A stretch of 64,000 bases of DNA, taken from assembly GCA_036522815.1 (NCBI GenBank), contig DATDFC010000041.1, positions 7,033-71,032 of the forward strand. Direction: 5' to 3'. Under the pieces are notes generated by a model. It searched no databases. It was given only the letters and a program-made list of their open reading frames with translations, and was not told the DNA's origin. The stretch is from AG41 sp036522815. GTDB taxonomy: Bacteria; Gemmatimonadota; Gemmatimonadetes; Gemmatimonadales; GWC2-71-9. The position numbers and the translations under genes are program-made. This document shows positions 50,035 through 58,644 of this stretch, piece after piece (position 1 is the first letter of the stretch; the number at the start of each line of letters is the position of its first letter).

Positions 50035-52434
50035 GCCGGGCGGAGCCCGTGTGATCCGCCACTTGACCTTTCCCGCCAACGGATCGCGCAGTAGCGCATA
50101 GCCGGTCGCGGTCGGACGTAGCTCGAGTGTGTGCAGCTCGCCGTTCGGGAGCGCGAAGCTGCCCGTCGCCGGGCCGCCGTCCGTGGTGAAGACGCGGAGC
50201 TCGACGTTGCTCCAATCGATCGCCGCCGTGTGCTGCGCCACGGCCACGTGCGGGATCACCGCGTGGTTCCGCACCAGGACCACGATCGGGATCGGTCCGG
50301 CCGGAATGTCGTGCCACGCGGCACCGGGGTAGGCGCGGCCGGTCTGATAGTCGATCCACGTGCCGGGCGGGAGGTACAGCCGGCGGTGATCGACCTCGTC
50401 AAACAGTGGCGCTACCAGCAGGTCCGAGCCGAACAGATACTCGTCCTCGATCATCCAGGATGTCGGATCGTTCGGGTACTCGAAAAACAGCGTGCGGAGC
50501 ATGGGGTATCCGCTGTCCGAGGACGCCTTGGCCTGCGCGTAGATATAGGGCATCAACCGGTACTTCAGCTCGACCGCGCGACGGAAGTCCCGCACGAACG
50601 CCGAGTCGTATTCCCACGGCTCGCGCGGGGGGGCGCCGTGCGTGCGCGTGTGCGAGGTGAGCGCACCGAAGGGGAGCCAGCGCCGGTACAGCTCGCGCGG
50701 CGCCCGGTTGACGAAGCCCCCCACATCGTGACTCCAGAAGGTGAAGCCCGACAGCCCCAATGACAGTCCGCCGCGGAGCGTCGCGGCCATGGCCGAATTG
50801 GTGTTCTCCGCGTCACCGCCCCAGTGCAGTGGGTAGCGCTGGCTCCCGGCCCACGCGCTCCGCCCCCAGATGATGCCGTCGCCCGTTGCGCGCTGGGTGA
50901 TCTCCCATGCGGCCTTGTTGTAGCGCACCGGGTAGAGGTTGTGCTCGTACCATCCGGTGCGTCCCGAGGCGTACACGCCCGTGAGCGGCGCGCCCTCGCC
51001 GAAGTCCGCCTTGATGACGCCCACGCCCATATCCAGGAGATTCTTCAGCTTGCCCTGGTACCAGCGGACCGCGTCCGGGTTCGAGAAGTCGAGCGTGGCG
51101 TCCTCAGGCGCGATCCGGCCCGCTTCGTCGCGGACGCCGTAGCCGCCCTCCAGCATCTCGGTCCAGATCTTGTTCTTGCGGGTGAAGTAGGGGTACTGCC
51201 ACAGGCTCACGTGGAAGCCCATCTTCCCGAGGTCCGCGATCATGGCGCGCGGGTTCGGGAAGCGCGTGGTGGAGAATTCGTAGTCGCTCCGCCAATCGGT
51301 CTCGAACCAGCCGGTATCCAGATGGATCACGTCGCTCGGGATCAGGTAGCGCCGCAGCTTGGCCGCCACGTCCCGCACCTCCGCCTCCGTCTTGTAGGTG
51401 ATCCGGCTCATCCACAGCCCGAAGGACCAGAGCGGCGGCACCGGGCTGCGCCCGGTGAGCGCCGTGTACTCGCTCAGCACGTCCTTGGGCTGGCCCAGGA
51501 AGACGAACAGGTCGAGCACTTCGTCGCCCGTGTAGATGACGGTGTGCTGATCAAAATCATGGCCGAAATCGAAAGTGACGGGCGCGCTCGTGTGCACGAA
51601 CATGCCGTATCCGTTGCTGCTCAAAAAGAAGGGGACCGCCTTGTACTGGCGGTAGTTCTGCACGCCCTGACCATCGCGCAAGTACATGACCATTTTCTGG
51701 CCGCGCTTGTTCAAGCGCGTGAACGACTCACCGGTCCCGAAGATCTTTTCATCGTACTGGAGCTCGAAGCTGGCGGCCGTGCTGCGACCCAGGTCGCGCG
51801 CGCGTCGGATGAACGAGAACGGCGCGTACGGCTGGAACGAGGCGGGGTCGCCCAGCGTCTGGGTGCGGGTCAGCAGCCTGCCCGCGTCGTCGTAGAACTC
51901 GATGTGCCACGGGTTCTTGATGAGGCGGAGCTCACCGTGGCTGCTCCGGTAGCGGACGACGCTGTCGCTGCTCTCCACCCTCCACGAACGGTCGGTGGGC
52001 ACGGGGCCGGCCAGCATGAGGGAATCGGTGTCGCGGCGGGCGGCGGTCGGCAGGTCTCGCGTGAACAAGCGCAGCCGCACGGTGCGCGGGCTTACGAAGG
52101 TGATCTCGAAGGGGAGCGCCGGGTCACGCTCGTACTCCGTCCCGGGAAACTCGTGCGCGCCGGCGCGCGCCAGCACCATATCCATCTTGTTGAACGAGTA
52201 GCTGGGCTGGCGTACGTAGCGGTCCCAGCGGAGCACGCCCGCGCCGGTGGCCGGATCGAACTGTGCGACGCGGCTGCCCACAAAATGGATCTGATCCGGC
52301 TGCTCGAACTCCTCGCTCACATCCACGAGATCGCCCAGGATGCGCGGCCGCGCCTGGGCGTGCGGCTCCGTCTGCGCCGCCGCGGGCGCGTACGGGGCGA
52401 GCAGCAGCCCCAGGGCGACGAGACACGGCTTCAC
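50029..52434 (-). CDS. GH31 alpha-xylosidase/alpha-glucosidase, exported
   Basis: This 801-residue protein has a signal peptide (about 1-21, ending AAAQ). An N-terminal beta-sandwich (about 60-330) precedes the catalytic barrel, where GVIKADFGEGAPL holds the nucleophile Asp477 and WGGDAENTNSAMA the acid/base Asp541; proximal and distal beta domains follow. The long KADFGE-type motif, with Phe before Gly, is common among alpha-xylosidases. An operon with xylose isomerase and xylulokinase supports release of xylose, for example from xyloglucan oligosaccharides. GTG 52434 overlaps the xylB stop (GTGA), and no plausible alternative start gives a signal peptide. Confidence 0.93.
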   Translation of the reverse strand: MKPCLVALGLLLAPYAPAAAQTEPHAQARPRILGDLVDVSEEFEQPDQIHFVGSRVAQFDPATGAGVLRWDRYVRQPSYSFNKMDMVLARAGAHEFPGTEYERDPALPFEITFVSPRTVRLRLFTRDLPTAARRDTDSLMLAGPVPTDRSWRVESSDSVVRYRSSHGELRLIKNPWHIEFYDDAGRLLTRTQTLGDPASFQPYAPFSFIRRARDLGRSTAASFELQYDEKIFGTGESFTRLNKRGQKMVMYLRDGQGVQNYRQYKAVPFFLSSNGYGMFVHTSAPVTFDFGHDFDQHTVIYTGDEVLDLFVFLGQPKDVLSEYTALTGRSPVPPLWSFGLWMSRITYKTEAEVRDVAAKLRRYLIPSDVIHLDTGWFETDWRSDYEFSTTRFPNPRAMIADLGKMGFHVSLWQYPYFTRKNKIWTEMLEGGYGVRDEAGRIAPEDATLDFSNPDAVRWYQGKLKNLLDMGVGVIKADFGEGAPLTGVYASGRTGWYEHNLYPVRYNKAAWEITQRATGDGIIWGRSAWAGSQRYPLHWGGDAENTNSAMAATLRGGLSLGLSGFTFWSHDVGGFVNRAPRELYRRWLPFGALTSHTRTHGAPPREPWEYDSAFVRDFRRAVELKYRLMPYIYAQAKASSDSGYPMLRTLFFEYPNDPTSWMIEDEYLFGSDLLVAPLFDEVDHRRLYLPPGTWIDYQTGRAYPGAAWHDIPAGPIPIVVLVRNHAVIPHVAVAQHTAAIDWSNVELRVFTTDGGPATGSFALPNGELHTLELRPTATGYALLRDPLAGKVKWRITRAPPGS

Positions 52435-53921
52435 GAGCGAATACCCGCCGGATAGCACGCGCGGAAACGCTCGTAGACCTGCTGATACGCCCGCTGCGCC
52501 TCCGGATCCGGCGGCGCCGGCGGCTCCCGGGTCAGCGTGCACCGGGCGGCGGACGCGAGGTCCGCGAACGCCCCCGCCCCCACGGCCGCGAGCAGGGCCG
52601 CCCCGTAGGCCGGCCCCTCTTCCCGGTTGACCGTCGTCACGGGCAGACCGAAGATGTCCGCCTGCAGCCGGCGGATGAACGCACTGCGCGCCCCTCCCCC
52701 CGTCAGCAGCAGGCTCGCCGGGGTAAGCCCGAGCTCCTGGAGGATGGCCACGCAGTCGCGCAGCGCGAAGCATACGCCTTCCAGCACGGCGCGAGTCATG
52801 TGGGCCCGCGAATGCGCGAGGCTGAGCCCCACGAACGCCGCCCGGAGCGAGGCGTCGCGGTGCGGTGTGCGCTCACCCTGGAGATACGGGAGGAACGTCA
52901 CGCCCTCGGCACCGGGCGGCACGCCGGCCGCCTCCTCGACCAGCCGCGCATCGCGCTGATCGCTGTCGGCGAGCTCGCGCGCCAGCTGATCGCGGTACCA
53001 GGCGAACGCGCCCCCCGCCGAGAGCACGACGCCCATCACGTACCAGACGCCGGGCACGACGTGACAGAAGGTGTGCGCCCGCAGGCCCGGGTCCACACGC
53101 GGCTCGGCCGTCGGGGCGAGCACGGTGCCGGACGTGCCCCAGCTCGATACGGCCTCGCCGGGGGTGATCGCGCCCACGCCTGCCGCCCCGCAGGCGTTGT
53201 CGGCCCCGCCCCCCACGACGGGAGTACCGGCCGCGAGGCCCGTGAGCGACGCGGCCGGTTCGCTGACACGCCCGAGCACGTCCGACGATCCGCCCACCTC
53301 GGGTAAGAGCGAGAGAGGAAGCTCGACCGCTTCCATCATGGCGCGGCTCCAGCGCACGCCGGCAGGGTCGAACATGAGCGTGCCGGACGCATCGGACGGC
53401 TCCGAGGAGATCGTACCCGTGAGACGCAGCCGAATGAAATCCTTGGCGAGGAGCACCGTTGCGAGCCGGCGGAAAGCCGCGGGCTCGTGGTTGCGCAACC
53501 ACAGGACCTTGGGAAGCGTGAAGCCTTCGAGCGCGGGGTTGCACACCCACTCGCGCAGCTGGGCTTCGCCGCCCGCGCGCTCCACGATCTCGCGGCATTC
53601 GGCCGTGGTTCGCCCGTCGCACCACAGCAGCGCGGGGCGGATCACCGTGCCGCTCTTGTCGAGAAACACGGAGGAGTGCATCTGACCCGAGATCCCGACC
53701 GCAGCGACGCGCGCACCCGCGCGCTGCTCGAGCACGCGGCGGATGGCCGCCGCGCTCGCCTCCCACCACGCCGCCGGATCCTGCTCCGCCCAGCCGGGTC
53801 GTGGGGTGTCGAGCGCGAGGGGGACGGTCGCGGCGGTCTCGACCGCTCCCGCCGGGCTCACGAGAATGGCTTTCACGCCGCTCGTACCCACGTCCAGCCC
53901 GAGGAACAGGGAGTCCGCCAC
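52431..53921 (-). CDS. xylB: Xylulokinase
   Basis: This 496-residue FGGY-family kinase has an N-terminal ATPase fold beginning LFLGLDVGTSGVKAILV, the substrate-region motif GISGQMHSSVFLDKSG, LLWCDGRTTAEC, and the FGGY signature 2 region in the C-terminal half (GLTPASLLLTGGGARS and NREEGPAYGAALLAA). The GQMH motif is typical of xylulokinase. It phosphorylates D-xylulose made by the xylose isomerase upstream. The start is GTG 53921, one base past the xylA stop. It is followed by GTGA coupling to the GH31 gene. Confidence 0.95.
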   Translation of the reverse strand: MADSLFLGLDVGTSGVKAILVSPAGAVETAATVPLALDTPRPGWAEQDPAAWWEASAAAIRRVLEQRAGARVAAVGISGQMHSSVFLDKSGTVIRPALLWCDGRTTAECREIVERAGGEAQLREWVCNPALEGFTLPKVLWLRNHEPAAFRRLATVLLAKDFIRLRLTGTISSEPSDASGTLMFDPAGVRWSRAMMEAVELPLSLLPEVGGSSDVLGRVSEPAASLTGLAAGTPVVGGGADNACGAAGVGAITPGEAVSSWGTSGTVLAPTAEPRVDPGLRAHTFCHVVPGVWYVMGVVLSAGGAFAWYRDQLARELADSDQRDARLVEEAAGVPPGAEGVTFLPYLQGERTPHRDASLRAAFVGLSLAHSRAHMTRAVLEGVCFALRDCVAILQELGLTPASLLLTGGGARSAFIRRLQADIFGLPVTTVNREEGPAYGAALLAAVGAGAFADLASAARCTLTREPPAPPDPEAQRAYQQVYERFRACYPAGIRS

Positions 53922-53922
53922 C

Positions 53923-55104
53923 TCAGCGTGCCCCCAGCAGCAGCTCCATCGTGAGCTGGTCGAGCCGCTCGTAGGCGTAGCCCTGGCGGCGGAGCGCGGC
54001 GAGATCGAATGTCCTGGTCTTGAGCGCGCGCGCCCCTTCCGCGCTGAAGGTCACGCGCTCGGACGCGGCGCCGCCCCGCCGGCCCAGCTCCGTCAGCAAC
54101 TGCTGAATCTCGGCATCGTGATTGAAGCGCTCCACCTTCTCCTTGAGGATCAAGTAGGTGCGCATGCTTCCAGCGGCGAACGCCCAGACTCCCTCCTCGT
54201 CCTCCGTGCGGTAGGCGTGGCTGTCGAAGTGCCGCATTCCCGGCCAGCGGGCGTCCTCGAGCAGCTTCACCAGGAAAAACGCCGCCTTGGGGTCATCGCT
54301 CCCGAAGCGCAGGTCCTGATCGAAGCGTCCCGGCTGCTGCCCGTTGAGATCGATGTGGAACAGCTTGCCCGCTTCGAGCGCCTGGGCCACGCCGTGGGAG
54401 AAGTCGAGGCCGGCCATCTGCTCGTGCGCCACCTCCGGATTGACGCCCACCATCTCGGGATGATCGAGCGTATAGACGAAGGCGAGCATGTGACCGGTGG
54501 TGGGCAGGAAGATGTCGCCGCGCGGCTCGTTGGGCTTGGCCTCGAGCGCGAACCGCAGGTCGTAGCGCTGCGACCGGACGTACTCGCACAGGAAGTTGAT
54601 GGCGTCGCGGTACCAGCCGAGCGCGGCGCGGGGGTCCTTGGCGGCGTTGGTCTCCACCCCTTCTCGCCCGCCCCAGCAGACGTACATCGTGGCCCCCAGC
54701 TCCACCGCCAGGTCGATGGCCGTCATGGTCTTCTGCAGCGCGTATGCCCGGACCCGCGCGTCGTTGCTGGTGAAAGCGCCGTCGCGGAAGACGGGGTCGG
54801 AGAACAGGTTGGTGGTCGCCATCGGCACGCGCATCCCCGTGTCGGCGAGCGCCTGCTTGAACTCGCGCACGATCCGATCCCGCTCCGCGGGCGTGGCGTC
54901 CCGGGGCACCAGGTCGTTGTCGTGCAGGTTGACGCCGTACGCGCCGAGCTGCGCCAGCTTGCGGACGATGTCGACGGGGGACAGCGCCGGTCGCACGGGA
55001 TCCCCGAAGGGGTCGCGGCCGGGGTTGCCGACCGTCCAGAGCCCGAACGTGAAGTGGTGCTCCGGGCGGGGCGTATAGGCGTCCTGCGTGGCTCTCGGAC
55101 TCAT
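53923..55104 (-). CDS. xylA: Xylose isomerase, class I (actinobacterial-size type)
   Basis: This 393-residue TIM-barrel isomerase is of the short class I type. Motifs are FTFGLWTVGNPGRDPFG at the N-terminus, VNLHDNDLVPRDA with the catalytic histidine, FALEAKPNEPRGDIFLPTTGH (metal glutamates), VGVNPEVAHEQMAGL, HIDLNGQQPGRFDQDLRFGSDD (metal aspartates) and the C-terminal helical tail. It converts D-xylose to D-xylulose in the cytoplasm. It leads the operon xylA-xylB-GH31, with ATG 55104 sharing a 48-base divergent region with galT, so both may respond to the same hemicellulose signal. Confidence 0.96.
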   Translation of the reverse strand: MSPRATQDAYTPRPEHHFTFGLWTVGNPGRDPFGDPVRPALSPVDIVRKLAQLGAYGVNLHDNDLVPRDATPAERDRIVREFKQALADTGMRVPMATTNLFSDPVFRDGAFTSNDARVRAYALQKTMTAIDLAVELGATMYVCWGGREGVETNAAKDPRAALGWYRDAINFLCEYVRSQRYDLRFALEAKPNEPRGDIFLPTTGHMLAFVYTLDHPEMVGVNPEVAHEQMAGLDFSHGVAQALEAGKLFHIDLNGQQPGRFDQDLRFGSDDPKAAFFLVKLLEDARWPGMRHFDSHAYRTEDEEGVWAFAAGSMRTYLILKEKVERFNHDAEIQQLLTELGRRGGAASERVTFSAEGARALKTRTFDLAALRRQGYAYERLDQLTMELLLGAR

Positions 55105-55152
55105 GTGGTGGGTTTCCCCGAATGGCCGGTTAGATTTGCCGCTCTAACGGGC

Positions 55153-56181
55153 ATGGTCTGGGAACAGCGTTGGCATCCGCTGCGGCGCGAGTGGGTGGTC
55201 GTATCCTCCCACCGCAACGAGCGCCCCTGGCAGGGCGAGCGCGTGGACGACACGCCGCGCGCGCTGCCGCCCTACGTCCAGGATTGCTATCTGTGTCCCG
55301 GCAACGTACGCAGCTCGGGGCAGCGGAACGACCGCTACACCGGGGTCTTCGTGTTCGACAACGACCACCCGTGCGTCGGCCCCGCGGCACCCGCGGAGCT
55401 CGCCGCGCCACGGGGAATCTATCGGAACCGGCCCGCCAGCGGATGTGCCCGGGTGGTGTGCTTCACGCCGCGGCACGATCTCACCCTCGCCCAGCTGCCG
55501 GCCGGGGAGCTGGTGCAGCTGCTCGAGGTGCTGCAGGCGCAGTACCGGGAACTCGGGCATCGCGACGACGTCCGGCACGTGCTCGTATTCGAGAACAAGG
55601 GCGAGGTGGTCGGCGTGAGCAACCCCCATCCCCATTGCCAGATCTACGCCACGAATTTCGTGTTCAAGACCATCGAGCTCGAGGCGGAGGCGCAGGCGGC
55701 GCACCTGGCGGAGCACGGTCGGCCGCTGTTCCAGGACATCCTGGCGGCCGAGGAAGCGGATGGCCGCCGGCTGCTGGTCCGCCGCGACCAGGCGCTCTCC
55801 TTTGTTCCGTATTTCGCCCGCTACCCGTACGAGACGTTCGTGGCGCCACGGGCGACGCGCCCCAGCCTGGCGCACCTCTCGGCCGCGGAGCTCGTGGACT
55901 TCGCGGCGGTGCTGCGGGAGACGCTGATTCGATTGGATAACCTGTGGCGCATGTCGTTCCCCTATGTGATGGTGCTGCACCAGGCGCCCACGGACGGATC
56001 GCCCCACCCGGGGTTTCACTTCCACATCCAGATCCACACGCCGCTGCGCAAGCCGGGCCTGCTCAAATACCTCGCCGGTCCGGAGATCGGCGGCGGCAAC
56101 TTCTTGAACGATACGGCCCCCGAGGAAAAGGCGGCCGAGCTGCGGACGGTCGCGAGCGTGCACTACACGCAGGGCGGCTGA
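55153..56181 (+). CDS. galT: Galactose-1-phosphate uridylyltransferase
   Basis: This 342-residue HIT-superfamily enzyme has a zinc-binding CYLCPGN (about 46-52), FDNDHPCVGP, FENKGEVVGVSNPHPHCQIY with the His-Pro-His nucleophile at His161, and the second half of the tandem HIT fold ending PGFHFHIQIHTPLRK. The motif order and length match GalT. It exchanges UMP between UDP-glucose and a sugar 1-phosphate. It heads an operon with an IMPase-like protein and a GHMP sugar kinase. ATG 55153 is chosen because the family begins shortly before the WHPLRREWVVV strand. Confidence 0.95.
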   Translation: MVWEQRWHPLRREWVVVSSHRNERPWQGERVDDTPRALPPYVQDCYLCPGNVRSSGQRNDRYTGVFVFDNDHPCVGPAAPAELAAPRGIYRNRPASGCARVVCFTPRHDLTLAQLPAGELVQLLEVLQAQYRELGHRDDVRHVLVFENKGEVVGVSNPHPHCQIYATNFVFKTIELEAEAQAAHLAEHGRPLFQDILAAEEADGRRLLVRRDQALSFVPYFARYPYETFVAPRATRPSLAHLSAAELVDFAAVLRETLIRLDNLWRMSFPYVMVLHQAPTDGSPHPGFHFHIQIHTPLRKPGLLKYLAGPEIGGGNFLNDTAPEEKAAELRTVASVHYTQGG

Positions 56182-56182
56182 G

Positions 56183-57196
56183 GTGACGGACGTCGAGCGC
56201 CTGCTCGAGCCCATCCTCGCGCTGCACGCGCGCATCCGGGACGCGGTGCTCGAGTCGTGCTCCCGGCAGTCGTCGGAGCTGCTCGCCGCCGTCGCTTCCG
56301 ACACGGCAGGCGCGGGCGACACGACCTACGCTATCGACCGGGTGGGCGAGGACATTCTCGTGCAGGGCCTGACGGACGTCGCCCGCGCGGCGCCGCTGTG
56401 CCTCGTGGCCGAGGGCCTTCCGGGCGACGGCCTCGTGCTGCCGCGCGGGGCGCGGGAGCAGGATTGCCGCTGGCGCCTGCTGGTGGACCCGATCGACGGC
56501 ACGCGCGGACTCATGTATCAGAAGCGCAGCGCGTGGATTCTCACCGGCATCGCGCCGAATCGTGGTGCCGCCACCCGCTTGCGCGACATCGTCCTGGCGG
56601 TGCAGACGGAGATTCCGCTCCTCAAGCAGCACTTGTCGGATCAGCTGTGGGCGCAGCGCGGGCGAGGCGTCGAGGCGCGGCGGTTCAATCGCCTGTCCGG
56701 CGCGCGGGAGGGTCTCACGTTGCGGCCGTCGCGCGCGGACACCATCGCGCACGGGTTCGCCACCGTCGTGCGATTTTTTCCTGGAGCCCGGGACACGCTG
56801 GCCGCGATCGACGATGAAGTGGTGCAGGCGCTGGTCCCGCCGGCCCCGGGGAGGGCGGCGTGCTTCGAAGACCAGTATGCCTCAACCGGGGGGGAGCTGT
56901 ACGAGCTGCTGGCCGGTCACGATCGGCTGGTCGCCGACCTGCGGCCTTTGATGCAACCGGTCCGCGCCGCCGGCGGTCTGCCGCCGGGGCTGTGCTGCCA
57001 CCCCTATGATCTTTGCACGGCGCTCATCGCCGAGGAGGCAGGCGTGATCGTGCGCGACCCGAGCGGCGCGCCGCTCGACGCGCCGTTCGATGTCACGGCC
57101 GACGTGGCGTGGGTGGGATACGCGAACGAACGGCTCCGCGCGCTGGTCGAGCCGGTGCTGCAGGCTGCGCTGCGGCGGCGGGGATTGCTGCGTTGA
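56183..57196 (+). CDS. Inositol monophosphatase-family protein in the galactose/arabinose operon
   Basis: This 337-residue protein is of the Li-sensitive phosphatase superfamily. Metal ligands are Glu76 (LVAEGL), Asp102 and Asp105 in VDPIDGTRG, and the late aspartate in HPYDLCTALIAEEAGV, all present, so activity is likely. It is longer than ordinary IMPases (about 260), with an insertion around residues 125-210. It could remove phosphate from a sugar 1-phosphate such as galactose 1-phosphate, relieving its toxicity, or act on another ester. GTG 56183 begins one base past the galT stop, and its own stop overlaps the kinase start (TTGA). Confidence 0.8.
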   Translation: MTDVERLLEPILALHARIRDAVLESCSRQSSELLAAVASDTAGAGDTTYAIDRVGEDILVQGLTDVARAAPLCLVAEGLPGDGLVLPRGAREQDCRWRLLVDPIDGTRGLMYQKRSAWILTGIAPNRGAATRLRDIVLAVQTEIPLLKQHLSDQLWAQRGRGVEARRFNRLSGAREGLTLRPSRADTIAHGFATVVRFFPGARDTLAAIDDEVVQALVPPAPGRAACFEDQYASTGGELYELLAGHDRLVADLRPLMQPVRAAGGLPPGLCCHPYDLCTALIAEEAGVIVRDPSGAPLDAPFDVTADVAWVGYANERLRALVEPVLQAALRRRGLLR

Positions 57197-58644
57197 TCCC
57201 GCTGCGCCGCCTTCCGGACGTCCGCGACTCGGGAGACCTCGTCTGGTTCCAGCGCGCCCTCGACCGCCGGCGCGCCTTGCCTCAGGAGGCGGACCCGCGC
57301 CTGCGCGCGTTCTTCGCGGCCGACTCCCCTATCTACATCGCCCGGGCGCCGGGACGACTGGATGTCATGGGCGGGATCGCCGACTACAGCGGCGCCTGTG
57401 TGCTCGAGTTGCCACTCGAATGCGCGACGGCGGCCCTGTTCCAGTGGCAGGACACACCGCGCTGCGACATCGCGACGCGCCGCGGGGAACGGTGGCATGT
57501 CTTCAGCGTCGAGCTGCCGCTCGGTACGCCGGCGGAGCTGGCGGCGCGGTTCGTGGGGCGGGCCGCCGACCGGTGGGCGAGCTACGTCGTGGGCATTGTG
57601 CAGCACTGCCTCGCACACGCCGCTCGAGCCGGACGGCCCCTGCCCGTGGGCCTCCGGCTGCTGATCGATTCGACCGTACCGGAAGGCAGAGGCGTCGCAT
57701 CGTCCGCGGCGCTCGAGGTCGCCGCCGGGACGGCCGTGGCCGCCGGCTGCGGCAGCCCCATGACCCCCGAGCAACTCGCGGCGGCCTGCCAGGCGGTGGA
57801 AAACCACGTGGTCGGTGCCCCCTGCGGCATCATGGATCAGATGACCAGCGCGTGCGGCCGGCGCGATCGGCTGCTCCAGCTGCGCTGCCAGCCGGGCACG
57901 ATCGAAGGGTACGTCGCCGTTCCCGCGGGATTCCGGTTCTACGGCATCGATTCCGGCATCAGCCACGCGGTCGCCGGGGCGGACTACGGCACCGTGCGCA
58001 CGGCGGCATTCATGGGCTACCGCATGATCGCCGCCGCGGCGGGGTTGCGCGCGGTGCGAGACGGGTCTCGAGTGCGCGTGGACGATCCGCGCTGGGGAGG
58101 CTATCTCGCGAATCTCACGGGGTCTGATCTCTCGGCCGTCAGCGACGTCCTTCCGGAGCAGATGTCCGGGGCCGAGTTCCTCGAGCGCTACGACGGGCTG
58201 ACCGACACGGCCACGCAGGTGCGCCATGAGCGGCGCTACCCCGTCCGCCAAGCCACGGAACACCCCATCCGCGAGCACGCGCGCGTGCTGCGCTTCGCCG
58301 AGCTGCTCGGCGCGCTGGCGGCGGAGCCGCGCGCGGCGCTCGAGCTGGGGCGACTCATGTATGAGTCCCACCGGAGCTACAGCGCCTGTGGGCTCGGCAG
58401 CGACGGCACCGATCGCCTGGTGGAGCTGGTCGCCGCCTTTGGCCCGGAGCGCGGACTGTTCGGCGCGAAGATCACCGGTGGGGGAAGCGGCGGCACCGTA
58501 GCGGTGCTCGGTACGCGCGAGGCGGAGGCGCTGGTGCGCGACGTGGCGACCCGCTACGGCGCGGAGACCGGCCGGGACACGACCGTCTTCACCACCTCAG
58601 GACCGGGGGCGGCCGAGACCGGCGTCTTGCTACTGGAGCCGTAG
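57193..58644 (+). CDS. GHMP sugar kinase, L-arabinokinase-like galactokinase family
   Basis: This 483-residue GHMP kinase has a sugar-recognition motif APGRLDVMGGIADYSG (about 50-65), differing from the classical galactokinase APGRVNLIGEH. It also has an ATP loop PEGRGVASSAALEVA (from 163), GAPCGIMDQMTSACG with Asp215 as the likely base, GLGSDGTDRLVELV, and GAKITGGGSGGTVAV. These features are, from memory, the hallmarks of plant L-arabinokinase (ARA1) rather than of GalK. It may phosphorylate L-arabinose or D-galactose at C1, producing the substrate for the neighbouring GalT. The start is TTG 57193 in a TTGA overlap. Its last 15 bases overlap the convergent GH2 gene. Confidence 0.85.
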   Translation: MIPLRRLPDVRDSGDLVWFQRALDRRRALPQEADPRLRAFFAADSPIYIARAPGRLDVMGGIADYSGACVLELPLECATAALFQWQDTPRCDIATRRGERWHVFSVELPLGTPAELAARFVGRAADRWASYVVGIVQHCLAHAARAGRPLPVGLRLLIDSTVPEGRGVASSAALEVAAGTAVAAGCGSPMTPEQLAAACQAVENHVVGAPCGIMDQMTSACGRRDRLLQLRCQPGTIEGYVAVPAGFRFYGIDSGISHAVAGADYGTVRTAAFMGYRMIAAAAGLRAVRDGSRVRVDDPRWGGYLANLTGSDLSAVSDVLPEQMSGAEFLERYDGLTDTATQVRHERRYPVRQATEHPIREHARVLRFAELLGALAAEPRAALELGRLMYESHRSYSACGLGSDGTDRLVELVAAFGPERGLFGAKITGGGSGGTVAVLGTREAEALVRDVATRYGAETGRDTTVFTTSGPGAAETGVLLLEP

